Numbered from the stretch's first letter, positions 23,875 to 33,360 are shown. The stretch is DNA of 64,000 bases from Halorubrum xinjiangense (GCF_900102375.1 NZ_FNBO01000007.1:1-64000); one strand, 5' to 3'. Numbers and translations: made by a program. Notes: generated by a model not told the origin, from the letters alone.

Positions 23875-25611
23875 TCAAATCGACAAGATTGCGTTGACGA
23901 GCGTCCGCGTCGCGATGGCGGTGACCGCGCCGAGCCACGTGAGGAGGACGAAGTGGATGTAGCCGTTCGCGGGGTTCCCGCCGTCGATGCGGCGGATCAT
24001 CTGTGAGGAGAGCGCCGCGTTGAACAGCACGACGGTAAGGAGGAGGTACTCGATGAGCGGGATGTCGTAGGCGCCGGGGTAGACGATCTGGCCGATGTCC
24101 ATCTCTTCGAGCCCGAAGTCGGCGGTCAGATCGGCGAGGATCGCGACGATCTCCAGCCCGATGAAGAAGGCGAACGTCGCGGCCGCGGTGATCCCGTACA
24201 GCAGGCCGATGAACGTCATCGCCGCCTGCCGCCGCTGCTCGCGCAGCTGGTTGACGGCGTTCATGTTCTTCGAGATCAGCTCGCCGAGCATCTTCGGGTC
24301 CCCGCCCATCCGCCGCCCGACGAGGTACATCTCGGAGAACTTCTGAATGAGGTACGACCGCGTGTCACGTGTGAACGCGCGCCACGCGCCCTCGGTACTG
24401 ATCCGCATGTTGAGCCGGCGGTAAAGCCGCTCGATGGCCTCTGAAAGCTCGCCGAAGTTCTTGTCGCGCAGCGTCGTCAGCACGTCGGTCGTCGTCGACT
24501 GCTTCGCGCTCTCGGTCGCGCCTAGCGCGCGCACGAACGACGGAAACTCCCCGTCGCGGGCGGAGATCGCCTGCTCCTCGTTCCGGAGGACCACCCCGGT
24601 GACGATGAGCGGGGAGATGGGGACCGCGAGGTACAGCGGTAGCTGGACGTCGTCGAGGAAGAAGAGGAGGCCGGGGAGCCCGGGACCGTAGCCGAACATC
24701 CCGGCGGCCGTGATCCCGATGAGGACGAACGTGAGCGCGCCGCCGCCGATCAGAGAGCCCCACAGCCTGAGGTCGCCGGGCGCCCGCTCGTCGGGGTGGT
24801 ACCAAATCGGGTCGTACGGCGACGTCGCGCGGATCATCGCGTAGAAGCCGAGCTGGACGAAGACGAAGAGGACGATGACGGCCGCCACCGTCGCGGTCGG
24901 GTCGTTGCCGGTGAGGATCGGGAGGACGACGGCGAACACCAACGCGAACGTCATCGAGAGGATCATCGACATGTACAGATCCTTCATCACCTCCAGGTTC
25001 GAGAGCGCGGACTCGTAGCGTGTCTCGTACTGCGCTAACATCACGTCCTGCTCGGAGACGAGGAACTCCTCGAGCGACTGCCCCGCGCCCATCGTGTAGC
25101 CGAGGCGGTCGAAGAAGTCGGCCATCGCGTCGGAGGGGACTTCCTGCGCGCGGCGGCGACACGCGTCGTCGAGGCTCTGGTTCCACGTGTCGACGAGGTG
25201 GACGACGCGACCGATCTCCTCGGCGGCGACGCCGTACTCCTCCTCTTTCGCCAGCGTCCGGAACACCTCCATCCGGTCGATGTTCGTCGTCGACAGCACC
25301 GTCATGTGCGTCATCACGAGGTGTAGCTGGTTGTCGATCTTCGTCTCTAAACTGGAGAGGTAGATCTTCGGGTAGATGACGGCCGCGAACAGGATGAGCC
25401 CGCCGAACATCGGGATCGGGACCCGGGCGGCGAAGGGGAGCGGGAGCGCGACCAGGCCGACGACGCTGCCGAGGAACACGAACACGGCCGGCAGCAACAC
25501 GAGGCCGACGTACTTCCCCTTGGAGATGTCGAGCTGCTCGTACGACTCCATCACCTCGGAGGTGAGCTTGGCGGCCATCGCGAGCCCGTCGCCCATCTGT
25601 TTCACGGCCAT
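23875..25611 (-). CDS. arlJ: Archaellum assembly membrane protein ArlJ (FlaJ)
   Basis: A 578-residue polytopic membrane protein with two T2SSF/TadC-like cytoplasmic domains separated by membrane segments. Marks include FRTLAKEEEYG, FFDRLGYTMGAGQSLEEFLV and, in the second half, FPSFVRALGATESAK and RRMGGDPKMLGELI. ArlJ is the membrane platform that the ArlI motor ATPase docks on. It lies 58 nt downstream of arlI and is the last gene of the arl operon. Length is normal for haloarchaea. Confidence 0.95.
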   Translation of the reverse strand: MAVKQMGDGLAMAAKLTSEVMESYEQLDISKGKYVGLVLLPAVFVFLGSVVGLVALPLPFAARVPIPMFGGLILFAAVIYPKIYLSSLETKIDNQLHLVMTHMTVLSTTNIDRMEVFRTLAKEEEYGVAAEEIGRVVHLVDTWNQSLDDACRRRAQEVPSDAMADFFDRLGYTMGAGQSLEEFLVSEQDVMLAQYETRYESALSNLEVMKDLYMSMILSMTFALVFAVVLPILTGNDPTATVAAVIVLFVFVQLGFYAMIRATSPYDPIWYHPDERAPGDLRLWGSLIGGGALTFVLIGITAAGMFGYGPGLPGLLFFLDDVQLPLYLAVPISPLIVTGVVLRNEEQAISARDGEFPSFVRALGATESAKQSTTTDVLTTLRDKNFGELSEAIERLYRRLNMRISTEGAWRAFTRDTRSYLIQKFSEMYLVGRRMGGDPKMLGELISKNMNAVNQLREQRRQAAMTFIGLLYGITAAATFAFFIGLEIVAILADLTADFGLEEMDIGQIVYPGAYDIPLIEYLLLTVVLFNAALSSQMIRRIDGGNPANGYIHFVLLTWLGAVTAIATRTLVNAILSI

Positions 25612-25669
25612 CGCTAGCTCGCCTCCGTCGTCGGCTCGCCGGCCGCCGTCAGTGCGCCCTGCATCGTCG

Positions 25670-27343
25670 CTACCTCGTGTTCCGATGCATGTCGAAGGGG
25701 AGCCCCTCGACGCCGTCGCGCTGGAAGGCGTTTATCGCGTCGTTCACCTCGTGGTAGCCTAAGATACCCTCCTGGATCATCCGCTCGATCAGCTCGGCGC
25801 GGAAGTCGAGGTCGTCGTAGATGTCGCGGGTGTCGGCGTACCCGAGCAGGGTCGCGATCTGCTCTTCTAACACGTAGGAGTTGTTCATCCCCTGGAAGAC
25901 GATCTCGTCTTCGACGGGGTCCCAGCTGAACACCTCGCGGGTGACGACCCCCTCCATCTCCTTGGAGTACCCCTCGATCTCTTGGACGCTCGTCACGCGG
26001 CGCAGGACCTGGTCGCCCTGTTTCACGCGGTTCTGGAACAGCGCCACGTCGGCGTTGTCCATGAACGTCTCGGGGACGTTGATCGGCTCGGAGGTGAACC
26101 GCTGGATCATCGAGACGATGTCGGACGCGTGGAAGGTCAGCATAACCGGGTGACCGGTCTGGGCCGCCTGGAACGCCATGCGCCCCTCCGCGCCCCGGAC
26201 CTCGCCCACGATGATGTAGTCGGGGCGCGACCGCAGCGCGGCGGCGACTAAGTCGAACATGTCGACGTCGGAGCTCCCCTCGCCGCCCCCCTCGCGGGTC
26301 AGCAGCTGCTGCCAGGTGCTGTGGGGCGGGATGACCTCCGCGGTGTCCTCCGCGGTGTATATCTTCGAGTCGTCCGGGATGTACGAGAGGATGGCGTTCA
26401 GCGTCGTCGTCTTCCCGGACGCCGTCTCCCCGACGACGAACACCGTCTGCTCGTTCTCTAAGCAGAGCCAGAGGTACGCCGCCAGCTCGGGCGAGAGCGT
26501 CCCCCAGTTGGTGATCTGGTTGATCGACAGCGGCACCTCTTCGCCCTGCCGGATCGTGAGCGAGGAGCCCTTCAGCGAGACGTCGTCGGAGTAGATGATG
26601 TTGATACGCGACCCGTCCGGCAGCGTGGAGTCGACGATGGGGTCGGAGTCGGAGAGGGGGTCGCCGATCCGCTCGCCCATGTTGCGCAGCCAGTTGTCGA
26701 ACTCCTGGGGCGTCCCGAAGTCGACGGTCGTCTCCAGCATCCCGAACGTGCCGTGGTCGACGTGGCACTCCTTGGGACCGATAACGTGGATGTCCTCGTT
26801 GGCCGGGTCGCGCATCACCGGTTCGAGCGGGCCGAGACCGACGATGTCGCGGTTGAGCCGGTAGCGGATGTTCTCGTAGGTCTCCTCGGTGACCGACAGC
26901 TTCCCGAAGTTGCGGAGCTTCGAGAGCCCGCGGCGCCAGCCCGTGGCGGTGTCGTCGACGTGGGTCACCTCCTCTAACAGCTCCTCGATGAGGTCGTCGT
27001 ACTCCGCCTCGTTCTCCGGCGCGCTGTGCTGGCCGCTCACGGTGAGCAGCCGGTTTTTCACCTTGTTGAGGATCTCCGCCTGGGGGCCGGACACCTCCGG
27101 CTCGATGGCGTAGTACTTCGTGTCCTGCCCGAGGTCGCCGTAGATGTGGCTGTAGATGGGGCCGCCGACCGGGTAGATGACGTTCGGTCGGGCCGACTCG
27201 TACTCGTCTTTCGGCTCCTCGATGAACTGCGGGAACTCCCCGGTGATCTGTTTGAACTCGCGGAGGTGTTCCCGGAGGTGCGGCCGCCGCATGGCCGCCT
27301 TTCGGAGCTCTTCAGACGGTTTCGCGGTGCCGTGTTCGGTCAT
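25670..27343 (-). CDS. arlI: Archaellum motor ATPase ArlI (FlaI)
   Basis: A 557-residue type II/IV secretion-type ATPase that drives archaellum assembly and rotation. Walker A GETASGKT is near residue 300, followed by YTAEDTAEVIPP (Asp box), Walker B-type RPDYIIVGEVRGAEG and the His box TGHPVMLTFHASD. The N-terminal domain contains VGLGPLEPVMRDP and the DGSRINIIYS loop. The start ATG at 27343 precedes a conserved MTEHGTAKPSEELRKAA; the frame upstream is Arg-rich and not part of the family. Confidence 0.96.
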   Translation of the reverse strand: MTEHGTAKPSEELRKAAMRRPHLREHLREFKQITGEFPQFIEEPKDEYESARPNVIYPVGGPIYSHIYGDLGQDTKYYAIEPEVSGPQAEILNKVKNRLLTVSGQHSAPENEAEYDDLIEELLEEVTHVDDTATGWRRGLSKLRNFGKLSVTEETYENIRYRLNRDIVGLGPLEPVMRDPANEDIHVIGPKECHVDHGTFGMLETTVDFGTPQEFDNWLRNMGERIGDPLSDSDPIVDSTLPDGSRINIIYSDDVSLKGSSLTIRQGEEVPLSINQITNWGTLSPELAAYLWLCLENEQTVFVVGETASGKTTTLNAILSYIPDDSKIYTAEDTAEVIPPHSTWQQLLTREGGGEGSSDVDMFDLVAAALRSRPDYIIVGEVRGAEGRMAFQAAQTGHPVMLTFHASDIVSMIQRFTSEPINVPETFMDNADVALFQNRVKQGDQVLRRVTSVQEIEGYSKEMEGVVTREVFSWDPVEDEIVFQGMNNSYVLEEQIATLLGYADTRDIYDDLDFRAELIERMIQEGILGYHEVNDAINAFQRDGVEGLPFDMHRNTR

Positions 27344-27414
27344 GTCCTCACCCCGGTCGCCGTAGTGGTCGCGGTCCGCGCGCGCGGACCGGCTGTGCGT
27401 CTGCTGGTCATGTG

Positions 27415-28164
27415 TCAGGCGACGCTGCGGCTCTCGATGACGATTCCGGTTCCGGAACGGACCGAGAACCCGATCGTGTCGCCGACCTGTTCGCCCATGC
27501 CCGCGAACCGCTTCACGTTGATCTGCCGGCGGATATCGTTGCCGACCTCGATCATCTCCAGTTCGAGGAACACGTCGGCGATGGAGCGGAAGGGCCCGAT
27601 CGCGTCGTCGTCGACCGCAGAGGGGTCGACGGTGAGCACGACGACCTTCCCCTGCGAGATGATCTCGCGGAAGAAGGAGATGATCTCCAGAGCGGCCTGC
27701 CGCTCCTCGTTCTTCCGGACGAGCGCCTCGAAGGTGGGGTCGTTCCGGAAGATGGCGTCGAACGTGTCGAGGAAGACGACGTCGGAGTTCCACATCGCCT
27801 CGGCGTTCATCAACCGCTTGAGCAGCTCCTTGCGCTCGCCGTCGCCGTCAGAGAAGGCGCCGCCGGAGTCGAAGTCGGCATGGAGGAAGAGCAGCTCCTC
27901 CTGCAAGAGCGGCTTCACCATGTCGTACTCCAGCGAGTGCATCTGGTCGATGAACCCGCGGACGGTGAGCTCCGTCGACATCATCGTCACGGAGGCGCCC
28001 TCCTGGACGAGCCCGTAGGCGAACCGCTGGGAGATGGCGCTCTTGCCCGCCCCGTAGTCGCCCTCCATGAGGACGATACTGCCGCGAGGGATACCGCCGC
28101 CGAGCTCCTTGTTGAGCCGGTCGCGGTCGCCGAGGCCGAGCGAGAGGAGGTTGTCGTGGGGCAT
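27415..28164 (-). CDS. arlH: Archaellum ATP-binding protein ArlH (FlaH)
   Basis: A 249-residue RecA/KaiC-like protein. Walker A is EGDYGAGKSAI (about residues 33-43) and Walker B VVFLDTFDAIF; as in other ArlH proteins the fold is complete but ATP hydrolysis is thought to be weak and regulatory. It forms a ring under the ArlI motor. It starts 1 nt after the arlG stop. Confidence 0.95.
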   Translation of the reverse strand: MPHDNLLSLGLGDRDRLNKELGGGIPRGSIVLMEGDYGAGKSAISQRFAYGLVQEGASVTMMSTELTVRGFIDQMHSLEYDMVKPLLQEELLFLHADFDSGGAFSDGDGERKELLKRLMNAEAMWNSDVVFLDTFDAIFRNDPTFEALVRKNEERQAALEIISFFREIISQGKVVVLTVDPSAVDDDAIGPFRSIADVFLELEMIEVGNDIRRQINVKRFAGMGEQVGDTIGFSVRSGTGIVIESRSVA

Positions 28165-28165
28165 C

Positions 28166-28660
28166 TCAGTTACCCCCCTCCACGCGGAACTGGAACAGCT
28201 CCTCGTCGCCGTTCACCGAGAGGAACACCCGGTGGTCGCCGTCGGCGAGGCCGCCGTTCCGTCCCTCGATAGCGTCCACGTCGATTGTGAGCCGCAACAC
28301 GTCGCCGCGGCCCCACGCGTTCCCGCCGTCCGCGGAGACCAGCTCTCCGGAGGTCGCGCCCGGCCGGACGTACTCGCCGTCGAGGACGACGTCGAGGTCA
28401 GAGCCGTCCGGCGCCAACCGATACGTGCCGGTGTTCTTTATCAACAGCGTGACGTTCTCCTCGCTCGCGTTGTACACCCCCGCGCTGGAGTCCGAGATGA
28501 TCGTCACGTCGGTGCGGAGCTGCTCGGTCGCGTCGAGGCCGGCGTCGTCGACGGCCGCGCTCACGCGGTCGACCCCGGTCGTGATCGTGCCGACGACGCC
28601 GGCGGCGATCACCAGGCTCGCGATGAACAGGATGAGGTGCGAGACGGGGACGCTGGCCAT
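28166..28660 (-). CDS. arlG: Archaellum stator protein ArlG (FlaG)
   Basis: A 164-residue protein with one N-terminal membrane helix (HLILFIASLVIAAGVVGTI) followed by an outside beta-sandwich domain. With ArlF it forms the S-layer-anchored stator complex. ENVTLLIKNTGTYRL matches the conserved core strand region. It is adjacent to arlF with no gap (arlF stop at 28661). Confidence 0.93.
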   Translation of the reverse strand: MASVPVSHLILFIASLVIAAGVVGTITTGVDRVSAAVDDAGLDATEQLRTDVTIISDSSAGVYNASEENVTLLIKNTGTYRLAPDGSDLDVVLDGEYVRPGATSGELVSADGGNAWGRGDVLRLTIDVDAIEGRNGGLADGDHRVFLSVNGDEELFQFRVEGGN

Positions 28661-29134
28661 TTACGCGGCCACCTCCGTCACGGTCGCGGCGTCGCGGACG
28701 CCGGACTCGACGACGAGGACGACGCGCGTCCCCTCGCCGATATCCGTCGTCGTGTCGCCCTGTCCGACCCGCACGGTGAGCGTCTCGTCGCCGAGCCAGA
28801 GTTCGGTGTCGCCGTCGCCGTCGACGGTCGTATTCGCGTTCGCCCCGCCCACGTCGACGTACTCGTTACCGACGACGAGCGTCGCGTCGCCGGCGACGAG
28901 GCCGACGGAGCCCTCGTTGGTGGCGTTGACGGTGAGCGTCTCGGTGCCGGCGTCGAAGGTCGCGTTCGTCACCGAAAAGTCGGTGTTTTGCCGTTCGAGC
29001 GCGCGCTCGTTGACGCCGTGCTGGGCGTCGGAGACGCGGTCGAGCCCGTTGGCCGCCACGGGGTAGAACGTCGTGAACGCGAAGAACAGCCCCGCGACGA
29101 TGATGGCCGTGGACGCGGAGACGCTAACGCCCAT
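28661..29134 (-). CDS. arlF: Archaellum stator protein ArlF (FlaF)
   Basis: A 157-residue protein with an N-terminal membrane helix (STAIIVAGLFFAFTTFYPVA) and an extracellular immunoglobulin-like domain with TLTVNATNEGSVGLVAGD. ArlF binds the S-layer and holds the motor in place. It overlaps the 3' end of arlCE by 11 nt, which implies coupled translation. Confidence 0.93.
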   Translation of the reverse strand: MGVSVSASTAIIVAGLFFAFTTFYPVAANGLDRVSDAQHGVNERALERQNTDFSVTNATFDAGTETLTVNATNEGSVGLVAGDATLVVGNEYVDVGGANANTTVDGDGDTELWLGDETLTVRVGQGDTTTDIGEGTRVVLVVESGVRDAATVTEVAA

Positions 29135-31052
29135 CTCCCCACCCTCCGTCGGCCGGATCGGCGCGGTCGGAACGGGGATTCGGGTCGTTCATCGGTCGCG
29201 TGGAGCCGTTCCGGTCGCGCCCGTCGTCGCGGTGCCCGTCGCGTCGGTCCGCGTCCGCCTCGCGCGTCGCGCCGCCGTGGTTCGCGCCGTTCGTACGTCG
29301 CTCGCGTTCGTCGGGCGCGTCCCGCCGGCCGGGTTCGTCGTGGCCGTTCCGCTTCGATCCCGGCCGATCGCTGCGGTCGTTGCGGCCGTTGCGACCGCTG
29401 CGACCTGACTCGACGCGACCGCCGCGGCGGCCGCCCCGAGGCCCGCCGACCGGGCCGCCGCCGACGAGCGAGCCGCCGGCGAGGTCGTCCCAGCGGTCTA
29501 AGAGGACGGTGTGGCTGCTGGTGCCGTTGAGCTGGGTCACGTACCGGAGGCTGCGGGTGTGGTGTTCGCGGACGAGCCGGTCGGTGCCCGGCCGGTCGAC
29601 GAGGTTGCGGTCGATCGTCCCGAACCCGGAGAGGAAATCCCGGAGTCGCGCCGCGGCGTCGGGACCGATCCACTCGATCCGCTCGTAGTAGTTTATTGCG
29701 CGCACCGCGTCGGTGACGTCGCTCTCGGAGACGAGAAACTCCAGCCACTCCATCACGAGGAGGTCGCCGACGTAGTCGCCGGGGAGCTCGGTGAGGTACG
29801 GCTTGCCGCGGCCGTTCCCTCCCGAGAGGTCGTCTTTCCCGACGTACTCGAAGCCGCCGGAGGCCTCGGCGGGGTCGCCGCCGGGCCGGCGGTCGGGCGC
29901 CGGCTCCGGATCGGCACCGCCGGCCGGTTCGGGGTCGGCCGCGCCGCCCACCGGCTCGGGGTCCGCCGGCTCGTCGAAGTCGTCGAGGCCGTCGTCCCCG
30001 GCGCCGCCGAGGTCGTCGTCGCCGAAGCCGTCGTCCGCGTCGTCGAACGAGTCGGTTTCGTCGCCGGGGTCGGCGAACGAGTCGTCCCCGTCCTCGAACG
30101 GGTCGTCGTCCGCGGCGTCGTCGCCCTCCTCGGCCCAGTCGGCCTCCCCGGAGTCGTACTCCTCTTTCAGTTCGCTGAAGCTCTTTCCGTCGTCGTTCAT
30201 GTCGTCTCCCTCGTCCGCCGTTTCGGTCTCGGACGCGGCGTCGTCCGTGCTGTCGTCGTCCAGTTCGTCGAACTCCTCGTCGAGGTCGTCGAACCCGTCG
30301 TCGCCGTCGAGGTCGTCGAACCCGTCGTCGCCGTCGATGTCGTCCAAGTCGTCGTCGCCCGCGTCGTCGTCCAAGTCGTCGAACCCGTCGTCTTCCGCGT
30401 CCTCGTCGAGGAGGTCGTCGTCGAAGAAGCCGTCCGCGTCGGCGTTCGCGACGTCCTCATCGAGGTCCTCCTCCTCGCCGCCGTCCTCGTCGTCGAAGAT
30501 GCCGAACGACCCCTCGCCGCCGCCGGCGACGCTGTCGAAGCCGCCGGAGTCGTCGACAAACGGGTTGATGCCGCGGGTGACCATCTCGTAGATGTCGAGG
30601 AGGTTGCGAACGTCCTCCTCGATGTCGTCGACGGCGTTCGAGATCTCCTCGTTCTCCGAGCGGACCGTCGAGACGGTCGAGGAGAGCGACGCGACCTCGT
30701 TTTCGAGCTCGTCGAGCCGGTTCTCGAGCTCGTCGGTGGCCGCGCCGCCGCCGCCGCCTCCGTCGTCGAACTCGTCGTCCCACTCGTCCATTCCGTCGAA
30801 GTCGTCGAAGCCGTCGCCGCCGCCGCCGCCACCGCCACCGCCCATGCCGCCGTCCATCCCGCCGCCGCCCATCCCTCCGCCGCCCATGTCGCCGCCGAAG
30901 GGATCGTCGTCGCCGTCCATACCTCCGGAACCGTCGTCGTCGGATCCGTCGTCGTCGAGGAACCTGTCGAGGACGCTCGCACCGACGAGCCCCAGCGTGG
31001 CGACTGCCCAGGCGGCGGTTGGAGCTCCCCACACCGGTAGTTCGAGGCCCAT
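29124..31052 (-). CDS. arlCE: Archaellum switch protein ArlCE/ArlD fusion (FlaCE) with long acidic linker and RG-rich tail
   Basis: A 642-residue fusion. N-terminal membrane segment (TAAWAVATLGLVGASVLDRF), a Gly/Met/Asp-rich stretch, an FlaC-like coiled coil (about residues 110-165, LENRLDELENEVASLSSTVS), a very acidic linker (about 170-420) and the FlaD/E domain (about 425-540, YLTELPGDYVGDLLVMEWL, IEWIGPDAAARLRDFL). The tail (about 555-642) is Arg/Gly/Asp-rich and low in complexity. ArlCDE links the motor to chemotaxis proteins CheF/CheY. A TATA-like ATATTTT about 40 nt before the start (31090-31098, minus strand) probably heads the arl operon. Confidence 0.93.
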   Translation of the reverse strand: MGLELPVWGAPTAAWAVATLGLVGASVLDRFLDDDGSDDDGSGGMDGDDDPFGGDMGGGGMGGGGMDGGMGGGGGGGGGDGFDDFDGMDEWDDEFDDGGGGGGAATDELENRLDELENEVASLSSTVSTVRSENEEISNAVDDIEEDVRNLLDIYEMVTRGINPFVDDSGGFDSVAGGGEGSFGIFDDEDGGEEEDLDEDVANADADGFFDDDLLDEDAEDDGFDDLDDDAGDDDLDDIDGDDGFDDLDGDDGFDDLDEEFDELDDDSTDDAASETETADEGDDMNDDGKSFSELKEEYDSGEADWAEEGDDAADDDPFEDGDDSFADPGDETDSFDDADDGFGDDDLGGAGDDGLDDFDEPADPEPVGGAADPEPAGGADPEPAPDRRPGGDPAEASGGFEYVGKDDLSGGNGRGKPYLTELPGDYVGDLLVMEWLEFLVSESDVTDAVRAINYYERIEWIGPDAAARLRDFLSGFGTIDRNLVDRPGTDRLVREHHTRSLRYVTQLNGTSSHTVLLDRWDDLAGGSLVGGGPVGGPRGGRRGGRVESGRSGRNGRNDRSDRPGSKRNGHDEPGRRDAPDERERRTNGANHGGATREADADRRDGHRDDGRDRNGSTRPMNDPNPRSDRADPADGGWGDGR

Positions 31053-31203
31053 TACCGTGTACGACCCGCAGAACGCACTTCAATTCACCCCTCAAAATAT
31101 CAGCCGTGAGAAAGCACGGCACGAGGCGATATTCGGCCGCTCTCAGGTTCGAAACGCGGGACCCGCGACGCTGAAAGGTGCGAGACCGGCGACGGATCGC
31201 GCC

Positions 31204-31791
31204 TCAGATCGCCCGTTCGAAGCCGTCCGCGGCGCGGACGACGAGCCGGCCGTCCGGACCGAACCGGACGGTCCGACCCACTCCGTCGCCGACGTCGCTG
31301 GCGACGACGGGGACATCCGCGGCGTCGAGCACCTCGCCGACCCGCTCGACGTTCCGCGGGCCGACCGCGTCGGTGAGGTCGAGCATCTCGGCGCCGCCGG
31401 CGACCCGCGCCTTCAGGCGGCGGGGGTCGGCGCCGGCGTCGTCGAGCGCCCCGATCAGCGAGTCGATCCCGGTGTCGACGTACTTCGCTGGCCGCGAAGC
31501 GGCCGTCGTCCGCCCCTCGCCCGCGGGCAACATGGCGTGGAGGAGTCCGCGGACGCCGGCCCGCTCGTCGACGAGCGCGACCGCGACGCAGGACCCGAGC
31601 CCGCTGGTTGTCAGGACGGCGTCCTCGGTGGTGACCGCGAGTTCGCCCACGCCGACCCTGATCCGGCCGGAGCCATTGGGGACCGCGCCGCCGGTGACGG
31701 CGTCGGGCTCCGCGTCGGTGACCGCGCTCCCGTCGCTCTCCGACCGGTCCGGCGAGTCGTCCGGCTGATCGTCGGAGAGCGAGCGGGTCAC
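31204..31791 (-). CDS. cheD: Chemotaxis protein CheD (receptor deamidase)
   Basis: A 195-residue protein. The catalytic Cys lies in SGLGSCVAVAL and the His in GLLHAMLPAG, the CheD pair that deamidates glutamines in chemoreceptors. AGGAEMLDL, VGPRNVERV and ASDVGDGVGRTVRF complete the fold. The first about 45 residues are acidic and non-conserved. GTG at 31791 overlaps the cheC stop (GTGA), so it is used as start and is coupled to cheC; a longer frame upstream is the cheC shadow. Confidence 0.9.
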   Translation of the reverse strand: MTRSLSDDQPDDSPDRSESDGSAVTDAEPDAVTGGAVPNGSGRIRVGVGELAVTTEDAVLTTSGLGSCVAVALVDERAGVRGLLHAMLPAGEGRTTAASRPAKYVDTGIDSLIGALDDAGADPRRLKARVAGGAEMLDLTDAVGPRNVERVGEVLDAADVPVVASDVGDGVGRTVRFGPDGRLVVRAADGFERAI

Positions 31792-32978
31792 GACTCGGAG
31801 AGTCGGTCGAGCGCCCGAGCCAGTTCGCGCTCGTCGGGGAGGGCGTACACGTCGCAGCGCGCCTGGATGCCCTCCGTCCGGATCGCGGTGTCGATCACGA
31901 ACCCGTAGTCCTGTCGCTCGCTCAGCTTCGCGACGAGCGGGCTGATCGTCGACGCGCCGATGTCGTGGACGAACTCCGGCGGCGAGTGGGTGATCGACGT
32001 GCCGAGCACGTTCGCCCACCCGTCGATGAACCCGCTCGTCATCACGTTCCCGAGCTCGCAGAGCGCGTTCTGGGCCATGTCCCCAAGGGGCTCGTCGGGG
32101 TCCATCGGCAGCATCGCGTCCGCGACCGCCGCCGCCGAGGACTCCTCGAAGAGGATCGCGAGGTAGCCGCTCGGCTCTCCCTGAAGCTCGAACACCGTGC
32201 CCGCGTGCGGATCGGTGCCGACCTCCGCGGGCACGTCCGCGAGCGGGACGAACCGGAGCCGGCTCACGTCGACGCTCGTCTCTAATCCGGTCATCATCGC
32301 GATGTTGTCGGCGGCGTTCGCCGACCCCTGCTTCGCCAGCGACGAGAACGTCGACAGCGACTCGTACGGTACCGCCGTGCTCGTCGTGCCGCCGTCCGCC
32401 GCGCCGCCGGCCGCCGCCGCGGGCGCCGTCTTCCCGACGATGAGGTCGCGGAACGGGCCGGAGTCGGGCAGCATGTAGATGGAGAAGTCGAGGTCGGTCG
32501 TCGTCGCGTCCAAGCGGCTCTCGAAGAGGAACACGCCGTCGCCCGCGAGCGCGCCGTCCGGCAGTACCGCCGCGCCGTCGGCCTCGAAGTAGCGCGGCGG
32601 CGACATGTCGATCGCCTTCCCGAGGTAGTTCGCCCAGCCGTCGAGGAAGCCGCCGAGCGCGATGTTGCCGACCTCCGTCACCGCGCTCCGCTCCATCGAC
32701 TGCCCGCCGGGTAAAAGCGAGAGCAGGGCGTCCGCGTTGACGGCGTCGAACGCGAGGACCGCCTCGCCGTCCAGCCCGCCCCGAAGGCCGACGCTCACGC
32801 CGATGGACTCCCGGCCCGCGAACAACTCCGCGAGGTCCTCACCGCTGGCGACGCTCGCGCCCGTCACCTCCACGGCGAGGTCGGTCCCGGTGAGATCCGA
32901 GAGCGCGCCGGCGGCCTGTTTCGCCCCCCGCTCCGCGAGGCGGTTACAGGCGCCGAGCGCGCGGACGTCGACGCGCAT
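31788..32978 (-). CDS. cheC: Two-domain chemotaxis protein CheC
   Basis: A 396-residue protein with two CheC-type repeats. The phosphatase pattern appears as ERSAVTEVGNIALGGFLDGWANYLG in repeat 1 and MAQNALCELGNVMTSGFIDGWANVLG in repeat 2 (both E...N pairs kept). CheC removes phosphate from CheY and binds CheD. The linker around residues 190-215 is Ala/Gly-rich. The start ATG at 32978 shares one base with the cheY stop (TAATG). Tandem CheC domains are common in haloarchaea. Confidence 0.9.
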   Translation of the reverse strand: MRVDVRALGACNRLAERGAKQAAGALSDLTGTDLAVEVTGASVASGEDLAELFAGRESIGVSVGLRGGLDGEAVLAFDAVNADALLSLLPGGQSMERSAVTEVGNIALGGFLDGWANYLGKAIDMSPPRYFEADGAAVLPDGALAGDGVFLFESRLDATTTDLDFSIYMLPDSGPFRDLIVGKTAPAAAAGGAADGGTTSTAVPYESLSTFSSLAKQGSANAADNIAMMTGLETSVDVSRLRFVPLADVPAEVGTDPHAGTVFELQGEPSGYLAILFEESSAAAVADAMLPMDPDEPLGDMAQNALCELGNVMTSGFIDGWANVLGTSITHSPPEFVHDIGASTISPLVAKLSERQDYGFVIDTAIRTEGIQARCDVYALPDERELARALDRLSES

Positions 32979-33334
32979 TATACCGCCGAGCCGATGGCGT
33001 CGAGCACGTTCGGCTTCTGGAACGGCTTCGTGATGTACCCCTCCGCACCGGCCTTGATCGCCGCCTTCATCTTCTCCTCCTGCCCGACGCTGGTACACAT
33101 GATCACCGTCGCGTCGGGGTTCTCGTCTAAGATCTCCGTCGTCGCCTCGATCCCGTCGCGGATCGGCATCACGATGTCCATCATCACGAGGTCCGGCCCG
33201 TGTTCCTCGTACATGTTCACCGCCTCCACGCCGTTCTCCGCCTCCCCGACGATCTCGAACTCGCCTTCGAGGATCTCCCGGAGGAGGTTCCGCATGAACT
33301 CCGAGTCGTCGGCGATGAGTACCCGCGTAGCCAT
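32978..33334 (-). CDS. cheY: Chemotaxis response regulator CheY
   Basis: A 118-residue stand-alone receiver domain. Acidic pocket Asp9/Asp10, phospho-acceptor Asp53 in VMMDIVMP, Thr81 in MCTSVG and Lys103 in YITKPFQ are all in place. Phospho-CheY signals to the archaellum via CheF-type adaptors. It heads the cheY-cheC-cheD group. A TATA-like CGATTAAGTG at 33361-33370 (minus strand) is 27-36 nt before the ATG, so the transcript is probably leaderless. Confidence 0.95.
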   Translation of the reverse strand: MATRVLIADDSEFMRNLLREILEGEFEIVGEAENGVEAVNMYEEHGPDLVMMDIVMPIRDGIEATTEILDENPDATVIMCTSVGQEEKMKAAIKAGAEGYITKPFQKPNVLDAIGSAV

Positions 33335-33360
33335 TGTTGTCTGGATCGGGGCACAGCGAT

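Noticed and set aside
29511-31040. Plus-strand Val-rich open frame over arlCE
   Set aside because: It is the antisense of the acidic GAC/GAG-rich linker, which reads as valine codons; no signal or promoter supports it.
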